Assembly: GCA_940337035.1 (NCBI GenBank)
Contig: CALNHX010002306.1
Span: forward strand, 120,299 to 184,298
Source: Agriotes lineatus
Lineage: Eukaryota; Arthropoda; Insecta; Coleoptera; Elateridae
DNA: 64,000 nt
Direction of reading: 5' to 3'
Of this stretch, positions 54,295 to 64,000 are shown in pieces. The first letter of the stretch is position 1, and every line of letters starts with the position of its first letter. Below the pieces are notes generated by a model, which searched no databases, was not told the DNA's origin, and saw only the letters and a program-made list of their open reading frames with translations. A program made the position numbers and the translations under genes.

Positions 54295-55235
54295 TTAAGT
54301 TTCTATAGCTTCTAAGTTAACACCTATTTGTTTTATTACATGTATAATTACTTCATTAGTAATAATTAAACGTGAATAATACAGTTATTTAGTTCCCAGC
54401 ATAATATAACATTCGTATCAAATTAGCTTTGTTTGCAAGAAACCATTTAAGTTGTGCACAAAATTAGAACGAATAATTTGCAAATTCCATGTTGTTAATT
54501 TAATGCAGTACCCGGTATAGTGAACTTGCATTAATTTTATTCTAAACGAGTATTGCCAATTTGACAAATTTACTTATTACATTAATTTATGAAAAATAGT
54601 ATATTGTTTAACGAGTGACGAAAGTAGCATTTTCTGCAAACGAGAGAACAGTTTATCAAACGAGGCGTAGCCGAGTTTGATAATGTTCTCAAGTTGCAGG
54701 AAATGCTTTTCGACGAGTAAAACACTATACTTTTTCTATAACCATGGTTCACTACTACTGCACTAAAACACTACCGTCCGAGAGCAAGGCTACTTGATGA
54801 GACGTCCTGCCAATTTCGTGTTAATTTTTATAACTGTATTTTGTCTTTATTACGTTATACAAAGTAAATTTACACGTTTTTGTGCTAAATCATGTTTTTC
54901 CATTGTGCTTTGTAAAACTAAATTACAATTGGATATGGCAGAATGCATTTAATATCTGAAATTGCAACCACTTACTTTCGTCACTAGAGACGAAAGTTAA
55001 CGTTATGGGATATTCTATCACTGGTTCCGGAACTGGCGTTTTCGGTTGGGGTAAAACGTGACGAAAGTTGTTCATTTTTAAATGGTTATAGAAAAAAATA
55101 CTTCTGCTTCATTTAGGATTTTTGATACGTGTAATCTTTTAAGTTATTATTTTTTTTTTTGTAGGAAGTAGCTAGATAAAACAAAATAGAAAGAGGAAAA
55201 ATGGATTCACAACTAGAAAATATGGTCATTTTTAA
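54295..55235. other. Gene-free region with a palindrome
   Basis: Contains the palindrome listed separately and several GACGAAAGT motifs (54616, 54992, 55061). Otherwise no signal. Confidence 0.4.
54591..54735. repeat. Imperfect palindrome, arms about 70 bp
   Basis: Left arm GAAAAATAGTATATTGTTTA pairs with the right end TAAAACACTATACTTTTTC. Inner parts pair through GTAGCATTTTCTGCAA, GAGAACA and TTATCAAACGAGGC with a TA centre (GGC-TA-GCC type). Confidence 0.85.
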
Positions 55236-57893
55236 CACGTTGACGGACACTGATTTATCTACTAATGCGTTTATTACGGCACTGACGGCATTTGACGCAC
55301 TGCAATAACTTCCTGTATGGACACCGACGGGATATGCCGTCTGAGGTTATATGTGCTGTTGCTGACACTAGCGTTATATCCCGTAAATTTTGCACGTTGC
55401 TTGGGGTAGAGTGTCCTCCTAGAGAAGTGGGGCAAAATTGTTTTGGGCATCACTGTATTTTTGTAGGAGTGGGGAGCACTTCTGTACATGCTGAATCGTG
55501 TTATGTCTTGCATTGGTTTCTTAGTATTAGCGGTATTAGGTTGTTGAAATTTTAGTGCAGTGTATGTTTTTGTTTCACGAAATATGGATGAAAAAGGAAA
55601 GCAAAAATTAATGAAATGGTTTGAGGCTGAAAGCGACGAAAATTATCTTTCGAGTTCAGAGCATGATGAGTATAGCACTGATTATTCTGTTGCTGATAAA
55701 GACTACAAATTTAGTGAAAGCGATAATGAAAGTTACAGTGAATATAGTGATACTGATGACCTAAACGAAAGTCAAAATATTCCACCAAATGAAAATAGCA
55801 GTCAAGGTATGTTCTGGTACAGTAGTAATGAAATTTTTCGAAAACCTAACGACTAATTCTACTTGTAGCTGGGCCTTCGAATACGTCTCAAGCTAATTAT
55901 TCAGAGAATGCATCTTCAGGTAACATTTTCTTTCTTTATAGATTATGTTATTGTTGCTAAGATATCAATGTTCATTTTAGACGAAAATTCTGCAACTCGC
56001 GATTTAGTTTGGGAAAGTACACTAAGGGATCCTATTGATTTGTTCTTTGACGTGTCTCAACCAGGTGTTAAGCATAATATAGAAAATTTTACACCAATTC
56101 AAGTTTTCAACTTAATTTGGAACGAAATATTGTCAATCTAATATTAGAAAAATCAAATACGTACGGAGAGCCATTATTTCTTGCACACCGACCAAAAAGT
56201 AGAAATGAGCGATTTAAAAGTTCCAGACCAATTAACGTAGAGGAACTGAATAAGTTTTTTGGTCTCTGTTTGTTAGGGGGTCAGTTAAAATTTCGCTCTA
56301 TAAGAAGCTTGTTCTCGCTTGATCCTCTCTACTATCATCCCATTTTTTCTGCGACTATGTCTGGTAGACGTTTTGAACAAATCTTGCGGTGTTTGAACTG
56401 CTCAGATGAAAACGATGAAGATACTTTACATAAAGTAAATGCACTTCTCACTACGATTATTTCAAATAGCCAGGCAGCCTTCTATCCAAACGAAGCTTTG
56501 TCTTTGGATGAGTCCTTGTTATTATTTCGAGGTAGACTAAAATTTCGCGTGTATATAAAAAACAAAAAATCTAAGTATGGTATCAAATTCTATGAGCTTT
56601 GCTCTAGTGATGGTTACGTTCTGAACATTGAAATCTATAAGGGCAAACATAATACTGCAGATGTAAGGGAGACATCAAAAGTAAATTCATTGGTGTTAAG
56701 ATTAATGGGGCCTTACTTAGATAAAGGGCATCACTTATTTATAATAGTGTTGACTTGTCAAACAAGCTTCTTTCCAAAATACACATACTACAGGCACACT
56801 TCGAAGTAATAGACGAGGAAACCCAACAGAAGTTACCCAAGCAAAACTGAAAAAAGGGGATCATATTTGGCGACGATTGGAAAATATCTATGTTTCCAAG
56901 TGGAAGGATAAGCGAGATGTTCTGTCTATTACAACTGCATATAAGCCAGAATTATTGGAAGTTAGTAACCGTCATGGTCAGAAAAAAATTAAGCCGTCAG
57001 ATGTAGTCCAATACAATGCTAATATGTCTGGAATAGACAGAGCTGACCAGATGATAAGTTACTATTCTTGCCCTAAGAAAACAGTAAGGTGGTATAAAAA
57101 AGTAATTTTTCATCTACTAGACATTGCTGTTTGGAATTCTTTTTTATTGTATAAATATAAAGCAACTGCAAAGAAACAAGTGAAATTCCATAGCCTCAGG
57201 GATGAGCTGATTAAAACATTATTAGGTATTAAACCTGAGCAAACCGATGGACGAGAATTTGTAACAGACATGCCCACAAAAACCAGAAAGAGCATATCCA
57301 AGAAAAGTCGTGGCAACCAAGGTCATATTATGGAGGTAATACCAACCCCGAATAATTCCAAAAGATAAGGAAAATACTATAAACGGTGTAGACAATGCTC
57401 ATCAAATCAAATACGAAAAGAGATACCTTGGCAGTGCAGGGATTGCGTAGGAAATCCACCCCTTTGTGCTGGTAACTGCTTTGAAGTTTGGCATAAATAA
57501 AATAAATAACTTCAGTATTATAATGAAATATGTATTCTTACGTTTTTTTGTGATTCAGGTTTGAATAAAAATGTTTTTTTACTGAAATAAGCAATCTTAT
57601 TTATGTATTGAAATTGCATTCAGCTAAAATCCACTGTGACGGCATATGACGCCAAGTGTCCCAGTGCAAAAATGGTATTGCCCAGGAAGACATGACGTCA
57701 TATGACGCACGCCATAATTAAGTTTTTGCTTTACATGGAAGCGACAATAAGTCATTTGCTACGAGTTTTATTGTTGTATCCAAAAAAATGAGGAAGTTGC
57801 GCAGGGGTCAATTTTCGCAGACATCTAAACTTTCAGGTGCCCATGTAGAAAATGTATTAATGACATGATATCCCGTCGGTGTCGGTCAACGTG
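55236..57893 (+). mobile_element. piggyBac-type DNA transposon, complete length but inactivated
   Basis: TTAA at 55232-55235 and 57894-57897 flank inverted ends starting CACGTTGACSGACAC. GACACCGACGGGATAT is also repeated inside the left end (55320) relative to the right end. It carries one intron-containing transposase gene. Inserted within the remnants of Gypsy element 3. Confidence 0.9.
55584..57500 (+). pseudogene. piggyBac transposase with damaged active site
   Basis: Exons 55584-55806, 55869-55919 and 55981 onward have GT...AG introns. The N-terminus is acidic and Ser rich. The core has RFEQILRCLNCSD, the first catalytic Asp in ALSLDESLLLFRGR (56500), GKHNTADVRE, and the last Asp in NANMSGIDRADQMISYYS (57025). 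At about 56740 the block after KGHHLF has lost several bases, removing the expected second Asp and shifting the frame. Another frame change lies near 56115 and a TAA at 57366 precedes the Cys-rich tail (YKRCRQCSS...CRDCVG...C), which ends at 57500. Confidence 0.85.
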
Positions 57894-58054
57894 TTAAAAT
57901 TTTAAAAAGAGCCTACATTTTTTAACTCACCCTGTATATAAATATAAAACAACATTTTCAGATTGTGTTTTCTAAATAAACACCATATTATAATTTTTCC
58001 CCATAAATAACCAATCAGCGTTTTTTCATAATTTTCAGGCGAATCCGGCCCACA
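57501..58054. other. 3' end of piggyBac and short spacer
   Basis: To 57893 this is transposon UTR with motifs related to the left end (TGACGGCATATGACGCC). The spacer beyond TTAA has no gene and leads into the Gypsy integrase. Confidence 0.5.
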
Positions 58055-58870
58055 GTGCGGTGGCAGATCTGTAAACTGTGCCACGATCATACAGGTCACT
58101 TTGGGGTCGACAAAACCTATCTTCCGGGAATGCGTCGATTTGTCACAAACTACGTAAATTCATGTTTAAACTGCCTCTATTACAAAGTCCCATCCGGAAA
58201 GAAATCAGGTCAACTTCATCCCATTGAGAAGGTAGCAGTATCATTTCACACTCTAGATCTAGATCATGTAGACCCGTTTGTCCGTAGTAAAAGGCAAAAC
58301 ACTCAGGTACTTGTCATAGTACATGGGTTTACAAAGTTCACTCTCATTGAGGCTGTTAAGAATACCAAGACACGCTACGTTATCAATGCCCTAAGCGGTT
58401 TGATAGACATTTTTGGGGTACCAGTGCGTATAATCACATATCGAGGTACTAGTTTTCGAGCTCACACGTTTAAAATGTTCTGTCAGACACATGAAATTAA
58501 ACATATTTTGAACGCGGTTGCCACCCCACGTGCTAACGGCCAATATGAAAGATACAATCGTACTATACTGGATTCATTAGCTGCGAATGGAGACAGGGAA
58601 GATGAAGCCTGGGATACTCAGGTGAAAACTGTGCAGAGGGGTATCAATACAACTGTCAATCGAGCAATCGGTTTGACCCCGTCTGAAGTACTTTTTGGTA
58701 CAAGGCCACGTTCCATGTCGGAGAGTCTTCTTCTGAGCGAACTTGCAGAAGACATTGACCGATTAGATTTGTCAGAAATTCGTGAGAAGGTGAAAACGCG
58801 AATAGATGACGGGCTTAGGACGACTACAGATGTCAGTTCTATACAAAAGTCAAATATTCAATGCCCACAT
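58055..58870 (+). pseudogene. Gypsy integrase, element 3, catalytic Asp replaced
   Basis: A 270-codon open frame has an HHCC zinc module (CHDHTGHFGVDKT ... CLNC). The core carries Asp in LDLDHVDPF, ITYRGTSF where the second Asp is normally found (Asp to Tyr, codon TAT at about 58440) and Glu in ANGQYERYNRT. Then LTPSEVLFGTRPR and a C-terminal linker. The frame enters LTR sequence near 58826, so the true C-terminus is missing. Confidence 0.85.
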
Positions 58871-59052
58871 TTTCCTTCCGAAGGTCAAATTCGCATTATT
58901 CTTAAAATACACATTTTCCAGCTCACATTCATTATCGAGAACAATTCTGAGAACAACCTCTCGTAAGTCACTCAAGTTCCAGGTCCTAGAGGAACTGTCG
59001 CTGACCTCTGTTACGTCATCGTGTTCATTCCTTTGTCGCCCCGTCTCCTACA
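58826..59052 (+). repeat. 3' LTR portion of Gypsy element 3
   Basis: From GATGTCAGTTCTATACAAAA to CTCCTACA, about 80-85% like the LTR at 48570-49483 by eye. The first ~80 bp of the LTR are absent at the deletion junction. Confidence 0.75.
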
Positions 59053-60009
59053 CTAACAATGGGGTGTAACGATTAATGAGTTTTTATTTCTTGCGCCGTT
59101 TAAACAAATATCATTTACATAAATAATGTATGTCAGAGAGAAGGGGTGGTTAGGGGCGTGATGATTTACTCAATACAAAAAAAACTACGTTTATTAGTAA
59201 AGGACAATCAAAAAGAACAGATGAAACAATACAAATCCGACGCTAGCTAAACCGCCTCATCGTTGTGTTTGCGATGGAATTTCCGCATTTCTTTTAGTCA
59301 TGGTCAAACCGATCCAGGTTGTTACCGGCCGGCGCGTTATGTTTGTAGGGATTCTACCGACGCGGCGCTTTCCTTAAAGACTCGAGATTTTAAAAATATT
59401 AAATTAGATAAAGTAATAAATATAGCAACAGCACATTCGTCTATAGGCGTAGATATTCCAATGACGTAAGCTGAGGGCAGGCGAGCCGCCGACGTGTATA
59501 ATATTCCTACAAATATTGTGTTCTCATACACGAACGCCCGTTTCTGTCTTCTACATTTAGTTGAATAAACATACCGTATATATTATTGTAATATTTTTGA
59601 GATACTCTGTATCAAATAGCAACTTTTTAATTTTTCCATTTTAAAGGATTAAACAGCTGGGTACTATTATCCTTATCGAAATCTTTAGAACATCAATATT
59701 AACTACAACTATTTTGAAACACTCTATACAGAAAAAAATATGTTTTAATGGCAAATCACGATTACATTTGTTACCAATTTTTATTTTTAAAGTCGAAATC
59801 GTTCATAATACTTAAGTACCATACTTATGCAACTGTTTTAAACTAGTTTTGGAAGGTTTATACCTTCACTAATAAGAGTAATTACGTAAATAAAATTTGT
59901 AATGCTGCTAATAAAGAAGTAAACTTTGAAAGTAGCCAACTTTGGCTAAACTTTTCATGTAGACTACAGCTAGTACAGTAGATTTATTTTCAATTATTAT
60001 AAACCTTCT
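59053..60009. other. Unassigned region
   Basis: 59200-59500 is less AT rich and weakly open on both strands, but no domain was recognised. Confidence 0.35.
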
Positions 60010-60330
60010 GCCTGACTCGTTGGCTGAGTGGTTAAGCATCCTGACTACTGATCTAAGGGTCGCGAGTTCGATCTCCGGTCTCGGTCAGGTTTTCAATGCG
60101 GATGAGAACCTTTACAGAATACCATCATTCGGAGGTAAAATAAATTCGTGGGTCGCATTCTACAAGGATGCGTAGCATGTAAAATATCCCTTGCTAGGAT
60201 TGAAACTCCTTAGTTTCTGCAAAATGCTATGTAGGACTGTGACCGTATGTCCACAGCAGTTGGTGTCTAAGGTACCAGGTACTCCGCATGCCTAGGCCTT
60301 GTCCACAATAAATAACCAAAACTCTTCTGT
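60010..60330 (+). mobile_element. tRNA-derived SINE
   Basis: The head 60011-60089 has a seven-pair acceptor-like stem (CCTGACT / GGTCAGG), A box (TGGCTGAGTGG) and B box (GAGTTCGATCTCC). A ~230-bp non-coding body follows, ending near CCACAATAAATAACC. The anticodon arm is degenerate. Confidence 0.7.
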
Positions 60331-60431
60331 TGACTACATATCAACATTTCAGAGATTTTTATTTATATAAAATGCGCGATATTTTTTGTTTTCTTTTGTG
60401 AATGATAATAAGAGTACATTAAATGTAAAAA

Positions 60432-61096
60432 ATCTGGTGTGATACACTCAGACAACTTCCTTTTACAGTGATCTTATAATTAGTCAAAAATTTCATTTTC
60501 AATTTTTAACCATTTGTTAAAAATTTTCAAAAATTACAAATTCTACAAAAACGGTACAAAATCGAGTGTTAGTTGAAGAGACAAATTTTCTCTAGAATTT
60601 TAAGGTGAATTCAAAAATGTAATAATATACCAGGTGTTTTATTTAAAATAGAAGTTAATAAAAAAAATAGAAAAAAAAACAAAAGAAACCCACTTTAGAA
60701 GTATTCAACTGGAAAGTCACCTATCTCACATCAATACACATTAAAAATGTAAGAAAAATGTAGAATTTAAAAAAAATCGTTAGAGCCGTTTTTGAAAAAA
60801 TCGAAAAAAACTGAAAAATCACAAGAGTAAACACCTACTTCCGGTTATGCGATTTTCTTCAAAAGCTTGCTGTTTCATCTACATAGTACACAAAACTTAT
60901 ATATGAAGTTTCAATGCCATACCTCTTTTCGTTTTTGAGATATTCTGTTCACAGACACACAGACAGACAGACAGACCAATGAAAAAAAATATGTTTTTTG
61001 GGATCAGGGGACTCTAAAACGTGAAGATCTGTTGAAAACTCAATTTCGAATTTTTGGGGTGAATCCAATACTTCCTTTATAGTAGTAAAAGGAAGT
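60432..61096. repeat. Repeat B copy 2
   Basis: Collinear with 45158-45864: same start (TCTGGTGTGATACAC, ACTTCCTTTTACAGTGATC), same CAGACAGA tract (shorter), same end GTAAAAGGAAGT. Confidence 0.85.
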
Positions 61097-62369
61097 AAAA
61101 GGTAAAGATTTGAGACCTATGTATGATGATCCTCTCAAAACTATAGCATTTAATATATATAAAAAGCACAGGGGAAAATAAACTGTAGAATAGGCGTTTT
61201 AACATTTGCTTTCAGAGTTAAAATTGTGATTTGTAAAATTAGTGATGCAAACTTTGCTGTTGTGACTGCACAAGACGCAGCTGAGTACGTGTTGATAGCT
61301 GCTGCAATTTGCGCCTTGATGCCATTCGCTGTAAATTGCGAGCCCGACTATAGAACACTTTGGCTTTTGGTGTCAGCTCTTGCTGACGAGTTACACCACC
61401 CAGCTGCAGCAACGAAATACGCTTTTTGGCATCTGAAATAATCAATTAGTATTATGTAAATAGGAAAAAATTATGAATATCAAATTTTATCCCAAATAAT
61501 CGACTGTGCAAGTGATTTCTTTCTTGAATTTTATATACTCAAAAAGTGGGACATTAAGAATTGATAACAATATTTCATAATTACAGTACACTTTTAACAT
61601 TTGTTTTGTCTCAACGCAGTTTACCACTTTCAGATGCAAGTCTTCATAAAATGTGCAACGTTAACTGAAACTCCGACAAAGCATAGTAAGATGACATCAA
61701 ATTACGAAGTGGTAATAATTCTATTTACAAAAAATTCAGAGCTCAATATTAAAGCAATAACAAAATGAAAAATAAAAGTTGCAAAGTCAATATAAAAAAT
61801 ACTTCAAATTTGATTAAGTAGAAATTGTATCAATAATTTTGTTTGTTAAAGAGAGAAAAATAATTCAAATTATTTAAATACATAAAACTACTGTTGAGTT
61901 TAATGTACAATAGTTATTTTTGTATTGTGAGAATTCCACTTTCTTGACAATGCACTAACTGAATTAAGTCATTCGAACGCAGAACAACATTTCGCGCACG
62001 TAACACATTCAAAATTTTTTCGACAACCGTCAAAATAACATAAAAATTTGCAAGGTTAGTGTAGCTTTATGTCTAAATTAAGTAAAATAAAAAGCGTGAA
62101 AAAACGTCCCAAAACGCGCAAAAGGTGTTTGGCACAAAAGCGTTTTTTCACGTTGTCAGTGGTAACGTAAATAAATGTCCTATTTTTTACCACGTTAAAA
62201 CATTGCTAACTTTGCGTATCGATAATGATGCATGAATGTTCTTTTATTTTGATGGTTGTCGAAAAAACATTTTTTATACAAATTTTAGTTCAATCACTAG
62301 CAAAGAATTTGTTCGTAATGTTTGTACTATTAAAAATATTGAAAAAGTACCGCACGAATACAAAAACAT
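61097..62369. other. Gene-free AT-rich region
   Basis: Two overlapping short frames on opposite strands near 61226-61445 have no recognisable domain. A hairpin with a 12-bp perfect stem CGTGAAAAAACG / CGTTTTTTCACG lies at about 62096-62153. Confidence 0.4.
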
Positions 62370-63212
62370 GAAATATAATTACGTTTTGGTATTTTCTCCT
62401 CTGTAGGTGATGGTGTTTTTGGTAGAACAGTTACACCTAATGTCTCTGAGGCAATCTATATCTGAAAAAAGAAAACAAAAATAACGTAACCTTTAACAGT
62501 TCTAAAGTTGTTGACGTACCAGTTTCCACATGTTCTTGGGTTTAAGCAAAGCCGTACGATCCTACGGCTTCGATTTGAGATGAAACAACAGAATATGATG
62601 TGCCGCTAGTACTGGGAACACCTAACAAGAACAGTTAAAATTAGATATACATACTGAATAAATTAATGGACAATAGGATATTACCAGAATAATCTTCAAA
62701 AGGTTTAATCTTCTTGGAAGGTGGTTGATAAACTTGTTCGGGAACTTGTAATTTTAACTCTGGAGTTCTTAGGGATGTTGATGGCAAGGACTCTATTTGT
62801 TGAAATCCTTTGAGCAGATCTAAATTCAAAACAATAATCATAATTCTATTGATCTATCATTATTATTTACAATAACTACCTTTAACTTTCTGAGGCGTAA
62901 CATATTTCTGTTCTTCCGGCGGGAAACTAAAACAGCTCTCCTCCGTAGATGCTTCATTGTACTCTAAAAGTAATTTATATCATAAGCAAGTTTGTACTTT
63001 TTACTTAAACTAAATGCTAACCTGGTAAATTTAATGTAGGTAGTGAATTTTTTTTTAATTTGACAGGTCTCTCTCTGCACATCTCAGCAAAATGTGTATC
63101 ACACACCTTGTAACGACTGACCAATTAGGGATTATCTTCCGCAACCAGTTACTGTTTGCCTATACGGTCAATCCAAATACTCCGTATTCGCTTTTCTGTT
63201 GGTATCGCGTAC
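62370..63212 (-). pseudogene. THAP-domain gene remnant, at least five exon pieces
   Basis: Minus-strand exons ~63212-63022, 62963-62880, 62819-62685, 62621-62520 and 62461 onward are separated by short introns with AG/GT ends. Every internal boundary is phase 1. The first piece is the second half of a THAP zinc finger (IPTEKRIRSIWIDRIGKQ, VCDTHFAEM, NSLPTLNLP). Later exons are low-complexity linker (ASTEESCFSFPPEEQKYVTP, LQVPEQVYQPPSKKIKPFED). In-frame stops: two in the first piece, one in the fourth. The first THAP exon with the CxxC was not found. It could be a decayed host gene or a P-element/THAP-type transposon gene. Confidence 0.65.
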
Positions 63213-63351
63213 CTAATATGAAATTATAATAAATAACAATTGTTTTAAGCTTTATAGAAAATATTGAACATTGTTAACATACAAAAGTGGCAGCCGTGAG
63301 GAAATAGCCTACATAACTTGCCCGAAAGTGTATCATATGATCGTGTTTTTA

Positions 63352-63526
63352 CACGTTGACAGACACAACTGCAATAGCAATAAATTTCAGTTGATCCACT
63401 GGGGCACTACTGCCATAGCAGTCAAATACTACTGCTCAAATTTCACAAAAATCCATCGAGCCGTTTAGAAGTTACATGTGTGCGTTTTTGAGGTTACCCA
63501 CAAATTTTCCACTTTCCGTCAACGTG
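63352..63526. mobile_element. 175-bp piggyBac-type MITE
   Basis: Ends CACGTTGACAGACAC and (inverted) CACGTTGACGGAAAG match the ends of the piggyBac at 55236. TTAA follows on the right (63527); the left flank is TTTA (63348). No coding sequence. Confidence 0.7.
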
Positions 63527-64000
63527 TTAAATCGATCGGCTTTTTCTCAAATATACTCGTACAATATATGCCACTTTTGCAGCTTATTATGTTATATGCT
63601 AAATGCTAGTACTTGCCTGGTAGCCGTTTTATTATTATATATTTAACACGGTCTCATGGTTGTAATCACAAAGCAGTGGTTGCAATTGTACACAAACAAT
63701 GTCACAGAACACAAACAAGGCTGTGAAACGCTGGCTTGGCTGGCTACTTACAACCGAAACAAACAAACGAGTTCGAAAACGGAAAACTACAAGCGTTGTC
63801 CATGAACGGTAGCCATTTTCGACTTTAAAATGAAGCGTCACCCCCCAGCGTCCAAAACCAATGCGCAGCAGAGAAAGATAGACGTTTCTCTGTCGCTGAT
63901 TCCAGCGTCATCTGTAGTTATCGTCCGCTAAGTTAACTTAGGCCAGAGGGCGTAAATAAAGTGCGCGTAGCCTGGTTGACATATGTTTGACATTTAACAG
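63527..64000. other. Gene-free right edge
   Basis: GC content rises toward the end (63780-63960), which could be a promoter-proximal or UTR region of something beyond the window; nothing specific can be shown. Confidence 0.3.

Larger units (their letters stand above)
48570..59052 (+). mobile_element. Gypsy-type LTR retrotransposon 3, dispersed by nested insertions
   Basis: LTR sequence starting TGTAGTAATTCGGA occurs at 48570 and again at 49801, and an LTR 3' portion ends CTACA at 59052. Between them lie an RT/RNase H end (49930-50660) and an integrase (58055-58870). The ~7.4 kb in between is filled by a piggyBac remnant, unassigned sequence, a Transib pseudogene, a palindrome and a complete piggyBac element. 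The integrase reads straight into LTR sequence, so a deletion removed the 3' coding end. Confidence 0.75.

Noticed and set aside
61226..61445. Overlapping 60-70-codon frames on both strands
   Set aside because: No domain, poor start contexts and equal openness on both strands argue against a gene.

Overview
This window looks like a repeat-dense, AT-rich stretch of an arthropod (most likely insect) nuclear genome. The reasons are spliceosomal introns with canonical ends, non-LTR retrotransposons with microsatellite tails, errantivirus-type Gypsy elements with an env region, RTE-, piggyBac-, Harbinger-, Transib- and Crypton-like elements, a tRNA-headed SINE and a Helitron fragment. The species cannot be read from the sequence. 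I found no convincing intact host gene. The nearest candidate is a THAP-domain gene remnant on the minus strand at 62.4-63.2 kb. All identifications come from reading motifs by eye, without database searches.

Layout: 0.35-3.0 kb, broken Jockey/CR1-group non-LTR element. 3.0-8.2 kb, errantivirus-like Gypsy copy 1 (gag and env remnants, pol deleted), split at 4422-7275 by an apparently intact 2854-bp transposon that has 32-bp terminal inverted repeats, an AATT duplication and a three-exon gene for a 702-residue DUF7869-type protein. 8.2-11.46 kb, second non-LTR element. 12.0-13.6 kb, piggyBac pseudogene. 13.9-14.6 kb, hairpin repeat A with a tRNA-Asp-like unit. 14.6-15.8 kb, hAT-like end. 15.8-19.97 kb, non-LTR element with a PHD-finger ORF1. 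20.3-30.4 kb, Gypsy copy 2 with 5' LTR, Ser-tRNA-type primer site, protease, integrase and env remnants; it carries an RTE insertion (21.5-23.3 kb), a second repeat A (26.4-27.0 kb) and an apparently intact Harbinger element (27.1-29.9 kb). 30.4-35.9 kb, decayed Crypton-like tyrosine-recombinase gene split by a non-LTR fragment; two exon-like pieces at 20.0-20.3 kb may be its 5' end.

36.5-39.3 kb: an inverted-repeat palindrome whose centre is split by a second, decayed DUF7869-type transposon (36625-39113, AAAT duplication). 40.3-43.9 kb, non-LTR element related to the one at 15.8 kb. 43.9-46.8 kb, pogo/Tigger pseudogene split by repeat B. 47-48 kb, palindromes. 48.6-59.05 kb, third Gypsy element, dispersed by a Helitron, a piggyBac remnant, a Transib (RAG1-related) pseudogene and a full piggyBac with a damaged active site. 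60.0-61.1 kb, SINE and second repeat B. 62.4-63.2 kb, THAP remnant. 63.35-63.53 kb, small piggyBac-type MITE.

The nesting gives a relative chronology. The best leads are the two DUF7869-type elements, which share TIR, 4-bp duplication and subterminal-repeat design, and the Harbinger element, whose two genes lie interleaved on opposite strands in each other's introns.
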